A stretch of 64,000 nt of DNA. Source: Vogesella sp. LIG4 (GTDB taxonomy: Bacteria; Pseudomonadota; Gammaproteobacteria; Burkholderiales; Chromobacteriaceae). Positions 20,642-29,381 of the stretch are shown here, in pieces. A program made the translations under genes and the position numbers. How positions within the stretch are numbered: the stretch's first letter is position 1; the number at the start of each line of letters is the position of its first letter. A model generated the notes under the pieces. The model had not been told where the DNA came from. It worked only from the letters and a program-made list of their open reading frames with translations, and made no database searches. The stretch is from positions 1,497,215-1,561,214 of the forward strand of contig NZ_LT607802.1 of NCBI RefSeq assembly GCF_900090205.1, written 5' to 3'.

Positions 20642-20780
20642 CATCTTCTTTCATCCGGACTATTACCGTCGGCTCTGGATTCGCACCAGATCTGCTGACC
20701 CTTCACATGAAGGCGCTCGCGGGCTTGGCCTTGCGGCCTTACCGCCGGTGGGGACTTGCACCCCGCCCCGAAGACGTACG
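20642..20780 (-). promoter_or_regulatory. FMN riboswitch (RFN element)
   Basis: Read on the minus strand, the leader has the conserved RFN segments in order: GGGGCGGGGTGCAAGTCCCC, ACCGGCGGTAA, a variable stem, GGGTCAGCAGATCTGGTGCG, GAATCCAGAGCCGACGGT, and AGTCCGGATGAAAGAAGA. It ends about 130 bp before ribB and should switch the gene off when FMN is plentiful. One copy of the 10-mer (20573) lies between the aptamer and the gene. Confidence 0.95.
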
Positions 20781-20802
20781 GGCCTTCCGGTTTGCAGCTA
20801 AT

Positions 20803-20933
20803 GTTCACGATCTTGCGAGCTAGGCGAGACAAGGCGAAAACGGCTGAGAGAGCGGAATTGACATGAAGTCAATGAGCATCTCGAAGGTGTACTCATCGCG
20901 TAACGTCTCACGACGCGCAGCAGATCGTGCGGA
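20803..20933 (-). repeat. Palindrome-ended element, copy C
   Basis: An inverted copy of about 130 bp. Read on the minus strand it starts CACGATCTGCTGCGC and ends with TTTTCGCCTTGTCTCG and GATCGTGAAC. It sits between the FMN riboswitch and ruvB and may overlap both promoters. Unlike the other copies it does not follow a stop codon. Confidence 0.7.
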
Positions 20934-20991
20934 AGGCAAGGGCGAGTATAGCAGTGGTAACATCCCCCCATCGATTGCGAGCGACTGTTAC

Positions 20992-22022
<1,031 letters not shown>

Positions 22023-22026
<4 letters not shown>

Positions 22027-22742
22027 AACAGCGACTGATCATCAAGACCGGCGAACCGCACGCCGAGGTACAGGCCGAACACGGCAATTTCGAACAATGG
22101 ATCGTCCGCGAACTGGGCAGCGACGGCGCCGCCTGGCGCGTGGTGGACGTGACCGGGGGCGAAGCGCTGCCGCCGGTGGCCGAGGTGGCTGGCGCCATCA
22201 TCACCGGCTCGCCGGCCATGGTCAGCGACCGTGCCGACTGGAGCGAGGAGGCCGCCGCCTGGCTGCGCGCGGCGCATGCGGCCAACGTACCGCTGCTGGG
22301 CATCTGCTTTGGCCACCAGCTGCTGGCGCACGCGCTGGGCGGCGAGGTGGGCTACCACCCGGGTGGGCCGGAGGTGGGCACCGTGCAGGTGCAGCGTCAG
22401 CCGGCCGCGGCGGGCGATGCGCTGTTCGACGCCATGCCGGCGCAGTTTGCCGCCCAGGCGCTGCACTGGCAGAGCGTGCTGCGCCTGCCGCCGGGTGCCG
22501 CGGTGCTGGCGGCCAACGCTTTCGAGCCGCATCACGCCTTCCGCCTTGGCCGCAGCTGGGGCGTGCAGTTCCACCCGGAATTCGACACCGCCGCCAGCGT
22601 GAGCCTGCTCGACGTGCTGACGCCGGCACTGGAAAAGGAACAGCAGCCGGTAGCGGCGCTGCGCGCCGGCATCGCCTCGACACCGGAGGCTGCCACGCTG
22701 TTGCCGCGCTTCGCCGCCCTGTTGCAGGGCAGCAATAACTAA
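22023..22742 (+). CDS. Class I glutamine amidotransferase-like protein
   Basis: A 239-residue protein of the GMP-synthase-like GATase1 group. The nucleophilic cysteine is in [12 protein letters not shown] (C95), and the histidine and glutamate of the triad are in VQFHPEFD. It has no synthase domain, so it acts alone or with an unknown partner, possibly on gamma-glutamyl compounds. It is coupled to ruvB by ATGA overlap, although a functional link to recombination is not implied. Confidence 0.85.
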
Positions 22743-22785
22743 AGCGGCGTACAATGCCATTCACTTCAAAAATCAGGGAGCAATC

Positions 22786-23211
22786 ATGTTCTATGCCTTG
22801 CTGATCGTGACACTGTCTGTGGCGCTGGTGACCTCGCTGCTGGTGGCGCGTTTCTTCAACGATGCCATCACCAAGATTCTCAGCCGCATCATCGGCCCGG
22901 AACTGACCGATGCCTGGCGCAAGTACATGACCTTCGCCATCGTGGTGGTGGGGGTGTCCGGCGGCGTGAACATGTGGGAGATCCAGAAATACCTGCAGAA
23001 CGGCCGCGAACAGACCATGGAGCTGAACGGCCCGCGCTGGGTGATCGAGATCTACCGTACCGCCATCGATACGCTGTCGCAGATTTCCTGGGTGATGCTG
23101 CTGTTCTTCCTGTGTGCCATGGTGGCCTACGTGATCATGCGCGTGGCGGAAAGCAGCCGCGCCAACCGCCAGCAGCGCGAAGGCAGCCAGGACGAGGACA
23201 CCACGGCCTGA
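22786..23211 (+). CDS. Hypothetical membrane protein
   Basis: A 141-residue protein that I do not recognise. Three membrane segments are visible: residues 2-22 (FYALLIVTLSVALVTSLLVA), about 48-62 and about 95-118 (LSQISWVMLLFFLCAMVAYVI). A charged C-terminal tail follows (RANRQQREGSQDEDTT). CAGGGAG precedes the ATG, and a TACAAT hexamer at 22750 could be its -10 box. A hairpin follows the stop. Confidence 0.7.
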   Translation: MFYALLIVTLSVALVTSLLVARFFNDAITKILSRIIGPELTDAWRKYMTFAIVVVGVSGGVNMWEIQKYLQNGREQTMELNGPRWVIEIYRTAIDTLSQISWVMLLFFLCAMVAYVIMRVAESSRANRQQREGSQDEDTTA

Positions 23212-23232
23212 TTATCGCCGCGCGTGATGCAC

Positions 23233-23263
23233 AACGGCCCGCACCATGAGGTGACGGGCCGTT
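23233..23263 (+). terminator. Hairpin after the membrane protein gene
   Basis: The AACGGCCCG / CGGGCCGTT arms enclose CACC / GGTG, 21 bp after the stop at 23211. The T run that follows (GTTTGCTTG) is weak. It may serve both this gene and proB on the other strand. Confidence 0.55.
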
Positions 23264-23275
23264 TGCTTGTGTGCT

Positions 23276-23295
23276 TGCGGCCAACGTTGGCCGCA
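23276..23295. repeat. 20-bp perfect palindrome made of two abutting 10-mers
   Basis: TGCGGCCAAC is joined directly to GTTGGCCGCA with no loop. It lies between the convergent membrane-protein gene and proB, just past the proB stop. Confidence 0.85.
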
Positions 23296-23304
23296 TGATG
23301 CCGC

Positions 23305-24423
23305 TTACAGCGTCACCATGTTGTCGCGGTGGATCAGCTCCGGTTCCACCAGGTAGCCCAGCACGCCCTCGATGTCGCGGGTGGCTTTCTTCATGATCAG
23401 TCGCGCCTCTTCCGAGCTGTAGTTCACCAGGCCGCGCGCCACTTCGGCACCCTGCTGGTTGACGCACACCACGGCGTCGCCGCGCAGGAAGCTGCCTTCC
23501 ACCGCGATGACGCCGATGGGCAGCAGGCTGGTGCCGCGCTCGCGCACCGCCAGTGCGGCGCCGTCATCCAGCACCAGTTTGCCGGACAGCTGCAGGTGGT
23601 CGGCCAGCCACTGCTTGCGGGCGGCCAGGCGGGTGGTGGCGGCATTGAGCTGGGTGCCGATGCTCTCGCCGTCCGCCAGGCGCGACAGTACGTTGGTCTC
23701 GCGGCCGCTGGCGATCACCGTGGCGGCGCCGCTGCGTGCCGCGCGCTTGGCGGCGATGATCTTGGTGTACATGCCGCCGGTGCCCACGCTGGAGCCGGCG
23801 CCGCCGGCCATGGCTTCCAGCTGCGGCGTGCCGGCCTCGGCCTCGTGCACGAACTCGGCATCCGGATGCTTGCGCGGGTCGGCTGTGTACAGGCCTTTCT
23901 GGTCGGTGAGGATCACCAGCGCATCGGCTTCGATCAGGTTGGTGACCAGTGCGCCCAGGGTGTCGTTGTCGCCAAAGCGGATCTCGCTGGTGACCACGGT
24001 GTCGTTCTCGTTGATGATCGGCACCACGCCCAGGGTGAGCAGGGTGGCGATGGTGGTGCGGGCGTTGAGGTAGCGCAGGCGGTCGGACAGGTCTTCGTGG
24101 GTGAGCAGCACCTGCGCGGTTTTCAGGCCGTATTCGCGGAAGGCGCTTTCATAGGCCTGGCACAGCCCCATCTGGCCGACGGCGGCGGCGGCCTGCAGCT
24201 CGTGTACCGCCTTGGGGCGCTTGTTCCAGCCCAGGCGCTGGCAGCCTTCGGCAATGGCGCCGCTGGAAACCAGCACCACCTGTTTGCCGCGGCGGCGCAA
24301 TTCGGCGATTTCCGCCGCCCAGCGGGCAAGCGCGGCATGGTCCAGGCCCTTGCCGTCGTTGGTTACCAGGCTGGAGCCGACTTTGACCACGATGCGTGTG
24401 GCCGTGTGAATCACCGATTGCAT
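23305..24423 (-). CDS. proB: Glutamate 5-kinase
   Basis: First step of proline synthesis, phosphorylating the gamma-carboxyl of glutamate. The 372-residue protein has the amino-acid-kinase domain ([45 protein letters not shown]) and a C-terminal PUA domain from about residue 280. The ATG at 24423 follows AGGAAG. No proA is adjacent. Confidence 0.96.
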   Translation of the reverse strand: MQSVIHTATRIVVKVGSSLVTNDGKGLDHAALARWAAEIAELRRRGKQVVLVSSGAIAEGCQRLGWNKRPKAVHELQAAAAVGQMGLCQAYESAFREYGLKTAQVLLTHEDLSDRLRYLNARTTIATLLTLGVVPIINENDTVVTSEIRFGDNDTLGALVTNLIEADALVILTDQKGLYTADPRKHPDAEFVHEAEAGTPQLEAMAGGAGSSVGTGGMYTKIIAAKRAARSGAATVIASGRETNVLSRLADGESIGTQLNAATTRLAARKQWLADHLQLSGKLVLDDGAALAVRERGTSLLPIGVIAVEGSFLRGDAVVCVNQQGAEVARGLVNYSSEEARLIMKKATRDIEGVLGYLVEPELIHRDNMVTL

Positions 24424-24476
24424 CCGCACTGCTTCCTGTTCGTGTGAAACGGAAAGCCAGTTTACCCGATTCAGCG

Positions 24477-26063
24477 CTAATGGTGCGCCGCGGTGCTGAG
24501 CACGGCGGGGCGGTACTCCATGAACTGGTAACCGGCGGTCTGCAGCGACAGCGAGGTGCTGCTGACCACCTGGCGGCCCTGGCGATCCAGCAGGTAGAAC
24601 TCGCGCTGGCGCTGGTACTGGCGGCCGCCCAGCACCAGTTGCGGCTGTTTGCCGGGCCGCGCGGCGGCAGGCAGGCGCAGCGCCATGTGGTAGTGATCGT
24701 TGGGGTGGGTGAGCAGCGGCAGGGTCATCACCGCCTCCGGCTGCGGGCCTACCAGTTCCACGCCGCATTCGGTTTCCATCTGTTCGCCGCACAGGTTGAC
24801 CCAGCGCACCACCGCCAGCTGCCAGGGCTGGCTGCTGCCGCGCAGCAGCAGCAGTTCTCCGGCGCGCAGCGGGTGGTACTGCGCCTCGCCGCGCAGCAGC
24901 ATGCCGGAGGCGCTGGTGTTGACGACCTGCATGCGTACCGGCAGCGGCGGCGGCATGCGTTGCAGCTTGCCGTGCATGCCGTTGTCCGGCAGCAGCTCCT
25001 GCGGCAGCGCCTCGCCGTTGGGGAAGGTCCAGGCGGCACCGTTGGTCATGTACCAGATGGTGGACAGGCTGCTGACCAGCTCCACTTCCTCTTCGCTGGG
25101 CAGGCGTTCGTGACGTCGCAGAATGGCGCTCTGCCATTCCATGGTGAGGTACAGCACGTGCTGTATTTCTTCTTCCACCTCGAACGGGCTTTGCTGGTGA
25201 CGCGCCAGGTATTGCAGCTTCTGCAGCTTGCTTTTCAGTTCGGCTTCCAGCGAATGGGTGTCCACCACCCAGATGCCCTGGGCGCTGGGGCTGTCCGGCG
25301 CTTCGCTGATGAAGCGCGGCGGGTGGTCGGAGCCGGGCTGGAAGGCGAAGCTGCCGTGGCCGCTGGTGAGGTGGCCCAAGTGCAGCAGGTCGAGCTGGTC
25401 GGCATGCTTGCGGATCAGCAGCAGGCTGTAGTCGATCAGCGCCGGTGCCATGCGGTTGCTGGCGGTCATGCCCAGCAGCAGGGTCTGGCGGTAGTAGTGC
25501 GCCGGGCTCTTGGCTTGGCCGGGCAGCGGGATGTTCTCCCAGCCCTTTTCCAGCGCGTGGAAGAACAGGCGGTGGCAATCCAGCCAGAAGCCTTCCGGCA
25601 GGGTGCTATAGGTGCGGGCGTACAGAAAGGCCAGCTGGCGCGCGCTGCGCATCGCCAGGCACAGCGCCTCGGTCTTGTATTTGTCCAGCGCCAGCAGGCC
25701 GTGCTCTTCGCTGCGCTCCATCGCCAGCAGCTTGTAGCCGTTGTGCAGCGCCAGTGCCAGGTGTTGGGCCAGCCGGGCGGCGTGCCGCGCGCGGTGCTGG
25801 GTGGACAGCTCGCCGTTTGCGGCCAACCTTTCCAGCAGCGGCAGCAGGATCTTGTGCTCCTGCTGATGGCGGTCCAGCAGTTTGGCACGCTGTGCCGTCG
25901 GCAGACGCGCACGGTTGAGTTGCTCCAGTGCCTGGCGCAGTTGTTCCGCGCATTCGAGCGGCTGCCCCAGCGGGCGCTGGCGTAGCCAGTCGTTCAGCTG
26001 CCCAAGATCGGACATCGCCAGGGATGCGTCGATGTAGGGCGGCGCAACAGACAATTTCAGCAT
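24477..26063 (-). CDS. Unrecognised protein with PilZ-like C-terminal segment
   Basis: A 528-residue soluble protein without a clear family match. The first 350 residues are mainly helical, with many leucines and charged residues ([40 protein letters not shown]). At about 385-455, strands with [16 protein letters not shown] and [24 protein letters not shown] resemble a PilZ barrel. However, the RxxxR and D/NxSxxG c-di-GMP motifs are at best partial (NTSASG only). The ATG at 26063 has AGG upstream. A signalling or scaffold role is conceivable but not shown. It stands between proB and bioA on the same strand. Confidence 0.6.
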   Translation of the reverse strand: MLKLSVAPPYIDASLAMSDLGQLNDWLRQRPLGQPLECAEQLRQALEQLNRARLPTAQRAKLLDRHQQEHKILLPLLERLAANGELSTQHRARHAARLAQHLALALHNGYKLLAMERSEEHGLLALDKYKTEALCLAMRSARQLAFLYARTYSTLPEGFWLDCHRLFFHALEKGWENIPLPGQAKSPAHYYRQTLLLGMTASNRMAPALIDYSLLLIRKHADQLDLLHLGHLTSGHGSFAFQPGSDHPPRFISEAPDSPSAQGIWVVDTHSLEAELKSKLQKLQYLARHQQSPFEVEEEIQHVLYLTMEWQSAILRRHERLPSEEEVELVSSLSTIWYMTNGAAWTFPNGEALPQELLPDNGMHGKLQRMPPPLPVRMQVVNTSASGMLLRGEAQYHPLRAGELLLLRGSSQPWQLAVVRWVNLCGEQMETECGVELVGPQPEAVMTLPLLTHPNDHYHMALRLPAAARPGKQPQLVLGGRQYQRQREFYLLDRQGRQVVSSTSLSLQTAGYQFMEYRPAVLSTAAHH

Positions 26064-26135
26064 GCTCAACCTGCCATTTTCAGTATTATCGAAAAAGCAT
26101 AGTGTAATGCCGTTGTGTGGCTGGCAACAGCCTGA

Positions 26136-27494
26136 TTATGGCAAGGGCATCTCCCTGCTGCTGCCAGTGCTGGCCGTTTGCGCTGCCAACGCTGCCACTA
26201 CCGCCTGGGCGCTTTCGGACAGTTGCTGCATATGTGTTTCTTCCAGCACGTACGGCGGCATGAAATACACGGTATTGCCTATCGGTCGCGTCAGGCAGCC
26301 ACGCTCCAGCATGGCGCGGTAGAACGCCAGGCTGAAGTCGCTGCGCTCGGTCTCCACGTCGAACGCCCAGATCATGCCGCGCTGGCGTACATGACGAATG
26401 CCCGGCGTATCCTGCAGCCAGGCCAGGTGGCGATTGAACTGGGCAGCTTTCTCTGCGTTGCGCACCAGTATGTCTTCGTCTTCAAAAATGGCCAGCACTT
26501 CCAGCGCAGCACGGCAGGCCAGGGCATTGCCGGTGTAGCTGTGCGAATGCAGGAAACCGCGACTGACATCATCATCGTAGAACGCTTTATAGATATCGTC
26601 GCGGGTCAATACGCAGGAAAGTGGCAGATAGCCGCCGGTAATGCCCTTGGACAGGCACAGGAAGTCCGGTTTTATGCCAGCCTGCTCGCAGGCGAACAGC
26701 GTGCCGGTGCGGCCGAAGCCCACGGCGATCTCGTCGGCGATCAGGTGCACCTGGTACTGGTCGCACAGCGCGCGCAGCCGCGTCAGGTAGACCGGGTCGT
26801 ACATCAGCATGCCGGCCGCGCCCTGCACCAGCGGCTCGATGATGATGGCAGCAATCTGCCCGGCTTCGCGCTGGAACAGCTGTTCCACATCCGCAATCGC
26901 CTTCAGCGCAACATCGGCCGCGCTTTCACCCGGCCGCGCCAGCCGTGCATCCGGCGAGGCAACGCGCAGATTGCTCTGCAGCAGCGGCGCGTAGGTGGCG
27001 GAGAACAGCGGCACGTCGGTTACCGCCAGCGCGCCAGCGGTTTCGCCGTGGTAGCTGTGCTGCAGGCTGACAAAGCGGTGCTTGCCCGCCTGGCCGCAGT
27101 TGCGCCAGTAGTGGAAGCTCATCTTCAGCGCGATTTCGGTGGCGCTGGCGCCGTCCGACGCATAGAAAGCATGGCCCAGGCCGGTGAGCGCATGCAGCTT
27201 TTCCGACAGCTCCACCACCGGGCGGTGGGTGAAGCCGGCCAGGATCACGTGTTCCAGCGAATCCAGCTGCTCGCGGATCGCCTGCTTGATGCGCGGGTGG
27301 TTGTGCCCGAACAGGTTCACCCACCAGGAGCTGATGCTGTCGATGTAGCGTTTGCCATCGAAATCCTCCAGCCACACGCCGTCACCGCGCGCAACCGGAA
27401 TGATGGGCAACTGCTCGTGGCGCTTCATCTGCGTACACGGGTGCCAGACGGCATTGCGGCTGCGTTGCAGCCATTCTTGAGAGTGGTTCGACAT
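26136..27494 (-). CDS. bioA: Adenosylmethionine-8-amino-7-oxononanoate aminotransferase
   Basis: Biotin synthesis: transfers the amino group of S-adenosylmethionine to KAPA, giving DAPA. The 452-residue class III aminotransferase has the substrate loop SISSWWVNLFGHNHP and HSYHGETAGAL. The PLP aspartate lies in LIADEIAVGFGRTG and the PLP lysine in LCLSKGITGGYLP (near residue 283). A GGAG precedes the ATG at 27494. No other bio gene is in the window. Confidence 0.96.
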   Translation of the reverse strand: MSNHSQEWLQRSRNAVWHPCTQMKRHEQLPIIPVARGDGVWLEDFDGKRYIDSISSWWVNLFGHNHPRIKQAIREQLDSLEHVILAGFTHRPVVELSEKLHALTGLGHAFYASDGASATEIALKMSFHYWRNCGQAGKHRFVSLQHSYHGETAGALAVTDVPLFSATYAPLLQSNLRVASPDARLARPGESAADVALKAIADVEQLFQREAGQIAAIIIEPLVQGAAGMLMYDPVYLTRLRALCDQYQVHLIADEIAVGFGRTGTLFACEQAGIKPDFLCLSKGITGGYLPLSCVLTRDDIYKAFYDDDVSRGFLHSHSYTGNALACRAALEVLAIFEDEDILVRNAEKAAQFNRHLAWLQDTPGIRHVRQRGMIWAFDVETERSDFSLAFYRAMLERGCLTRPIGNTVYFMPPYVLEETHMQQLSESAQAVVAALAAQTASTGSSREMPLP

Positions 27495-27694
27495 GCGCTT
27501 GCTCCAGGGTTTGGGCTGCATGCTAGCAGAGCCTGGCAGCTTGCTGACTGACAAAAATTGTCACTGTCTGGCGATGTTTGTCAGTTGCTAGTCATTACGG
27601 CGGTGTGCGATAGCGAGCCGGAAGAGTGATTCTGGTTAATACTTGGTAAGAATTTCAAGGCATACTGATCTGGCATGAGCAGTAGAAACAGGGC

Positions 27695-27710
27695 TGGCCT
27701 GGAAATTGCA
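27695..27710 (+). promoter_or_regulatory. Sigma-54 promoter in front of the pilin array
   Basis: TGGCCTGGAAATTGCA has the -24 GG and -12 GC dinucleotides at exactly the required spacing and matches most of the consensus TGGCACG-N4-TTGCA. It lies about 40 bp before the first pilin gene. Many type IV pilin genes use RpoN with PilSR; the regulator is not in this window. Confidence 0.7.
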
Positions 27711-27749
27711 TACATGGGCTGCCAGCCAGCGGCAGCCAGGGAGCAGGGA

Positions 27750-28184
27750 ATGAAGCATAGTGAATCGGGGTTCACCCTGATCGAGCTGATGGTGGTGGTG
27801 GCGATTATCGGCATTCTGGCGGCGATAGCGGTTCCTGCATATAACAACTACACCCGGCGTTCGTATTTGGCAGAGGCTCTTACTCTGGCAGGTGGGGTGA
27901 AAACTTCCGTTGAAGAATATTACGGGACTTTTAATCAATGGCCGAATACAAATGCAAGTGCCGGATTACAGTCACCCAATTCATATTGGGGTGAGTCGGT
28001 AACTGAGTTGCGATTGGTCGCTTCCGGATCGGTTGCTATGATACGAATGCAGTTGAATGACAAGGTGGTTAGTGGAGCATATGTCTGGTTGATTCCAGAT
28101 CCAATTGTCAGTGGTTCGTTTCGCTGGCAATGTCAGGGTGACAACAATTTAACTTCACTATTGCCCTCCAACTGCCGGGGCTAA
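27750..28184 (+). CDS. Type IV pilin-like protein, first of the array
   Basis: A 144-residue prepilin. Leader MKHSESG is cut before [20 protein letters not shown], with the glutamate at mature position 5. A C-terminal disulfide loop is formed by WQCQGDNN and PSNCRG. The C-terminal body differs from the two copies downstream, so it may be a minor or variant pilin; a DNA-binding ComP-like role is also possible. The ATG at 27750 follows GGGAGCAGGG, and a sigma-54 promoter lies just upstream. GC content is visibly lower than in the flanks. Confidence 0.9.
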   Translation: MKHSESGFTLIELMVVVAIIGILAAIAVPAYNNYTRRSYLAEALTLAGGVKTSVEEYYGTFNQWPNTNASAGLQSPNSYWGESVTELRLVASGSVAMIRMQLNDKVVSGAYVWLIPDPIVSGSFRWQCQGDNNLTSLLPSNCRG

Positions 28185-28222
28185 TGGTTGGTTCTAAGGT
28201 GGCAGTAACTTAGGAGGTGTTT

Positions 28223-28678
28223 ATGAAAAGCGTTCAGCAGGGTTTTACTCTTATTGAACTGATGATCGTAGTAGCGATCATTGGTATTCTGGCTGCGATT
28301 GCTATTCCTGCATATCAGGATTACACCAAGCGCGCTCACGTTTCTGAAGGCCTGCAATTGGCTGGCGCAGCTAAGACTTCTATTGCAGAATACTATGCCT
28401 CAAGCGGTGTGTTCCCGTTGAATAACACCGCGGCTGGTTTGGCAGCTGCAACTACCATTAAAGGTGCGGCAGTGACTCAGGTTGAAGTAAAACAAGATGC
28501 GAGTGGTTCGGGGGCGATTGTTATTACTTATAACACTACCGTTGCTAGCGGCGGCAAGGTATGGCTCGATGCAGTTGCTGCCAGTGGGTCCCTGAGCTGG
28601 AACTGCTACTATGACCCTGCTTTGATGCAGTCCAATTGGGTGCCATCCAACTGCCGCACTTCTCAAACGGCCCCTTAA
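28223..28678 (+). CDS. pilE: Type IV major pilin PilE/PilA, copy 1
   Basis: A 151-residue prepilin: leader MKSVQQG, then [21 protein letters not shown] body with [17 protein letters not shown] and a C-terminal disulfide pair ([21 protein letters not shown]) follow. TAGGAGG is a strong binding site. It differs from copy 2 at only three residues, while many silent sites differ. It is probably expressed by read-through from the sigma-54 promoter, since no promoter of its own is evident. It would polymerise into the pilus fibre used for twitching, attachment and DNA uptake. Confidence 0.93.
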   Translation: MKSVQQGFTLIELMIVVAIIGILAAIAIPAYQDYTKRAHVSEGLQLAGAAKTSIAEYYASSGVFPLNNTAAGLAAATTIKGAAVTQVEVKQDASGSGAIVITYNTTVASGGKVWLDAVAASGSLSWNCYYDPALMQSNWVPSNCRTSQTAP

Positions 28679-28750
28679 CGAGTTCGTGCTTGTATCGAGT
28701 GCTGCCAGGTGAGGCTAAAATGGTGGCTGAATGGCAGTAGTACATTATCA

Positions 28751-28811
28751 CTGGTAATGCCAGGGCAATAATGAATTGACTTCATTATTGTCCGCCAATT
28801 GTCGGTACTAA
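28751..28811 (+). pseudogene. Remnant of a pilin 3' end
   Basis: The spacer between the two pilE copies aligns (about three quarters identical by eye) with the last coding bases of the first pilin (from about 28123 to its stop) and then with that gene's own spacer up to the next pilE start. The frame is broken. It looks like the leftover 3' end of a second copy of the first pilin, left when a two-gene unit was duplicated and then partly deleted. Confidence 0.7.
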
Positions 28812-28850
28812 TGGCCAGATTTTTCTGGCAGTAACTCAGGAGGGTGTTTC

Positions 28851-29306
28851 ATGAAACGCGTTCAGCAAGGTTTTACTCTCATCGAACTGATGATCGTGGT
28901 GGCCATTATCGGTATTCTGGCCGCCATTGCCATCCCGGCTTACCAGGATTACACCAAGCGAGCCCACGTTTCCGAGGGGCTGCAATTGGCTGGTGCAGCC
29001 AAGACTTCTATTGCAGAATACTATGCCTCGAGTGGTGTATTTCCTTTGAACAACACTGCGGCAGGTTTGGCAACTGCAACCGATATCAAGGGTGCGGCAG
29101 TAACTCAGGTAGAAGTGAAGCAAGATGCGAGTGGTTCGGGGGCGATTGTTATTACCTATAACACTACTGTGGCTAGTGGTGGAAAGGTATGGCTCGATGC
29201 GGTTGCTGCCAGTGGGTCCCTGAGTTGGAATTGCTACTATGATCCCGCTTTGATGCAGTCCAACTGGGTGCCATCCAACTGCCGTACTTCACAAACTGCT
29301 CCTTAA
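28851..29306 (+). CDS. pilE: Type IV major pilin PilE/PilA, copy 2
   Basis: A 151-residue prepilin (leader [21 protein letters not shown]). It differs from copy 1 at residue 3 (Ser/Arg) and at two positions in the [10 protein letters not shown] / [10 protein letters not shown] segment. Long blocks around 29119-29150 are identical in DNA between the copies, while others differ at many third positions, a mosaic that suggests gene conversion. CAGGAGGG precedes the ATG. A strong terminator follows, closing the array. Confidence 0.93.
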   Translation: MKRVQQGFTLIELMIVVAIIGILAAIAIPAYQDYTKRAHVSEGLQLAGAAKTSIAEYYASSGVFPLNNTAAGLATATDIKGAAVTQVEVKQDASGSGAIVITYNTTVASGGKVWLDAVAASGSLSWNCYYDPALMQSNWVPSNCRTSQTAP

Positions 29307-29341
29307 AAAGTTTGGGCTTGCCAAGGTATTGGATATTCACG

Positions 29342-29371
29342 AAAGGGTGCTGCGGCGCCCTTTTTATTTTT
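29342..29371 (+). terminator. Intrinsic terminator of the pilin array
   Basis: AAAGGGTGC, loop TGCG and GCGCCCTTT are followed by TTATTTTTC. It lies 36 bp past the second pilE stop and 11 bp before pglL, so pglL needs read-through or its own start. Confidence 0.9.
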
Positions 29372-29381
29372 CAGGCGAAAA

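Noticed and set aside
20863..20991. N-terminal extension of RuvB
   Set aside because: The extra residues are encoded by repeat copy C and lie before the canonical MIQTDN start.
23305..25578. Extended proB frame of 757 codons
   Set aside because: The part upstream of 24423 is out of frame with the gene at 24477-26063 and is Arg/Pro/Gln-rich shadow sequence. proB has a good start and binding site at 24423.
28223..29306. Assembly duplication as an explanation for the two pilE genes
   Set aside because: The copies differ at many silent sites and have different flanks, so they are true paralogues. A collapsed larger array cannot be excluded.
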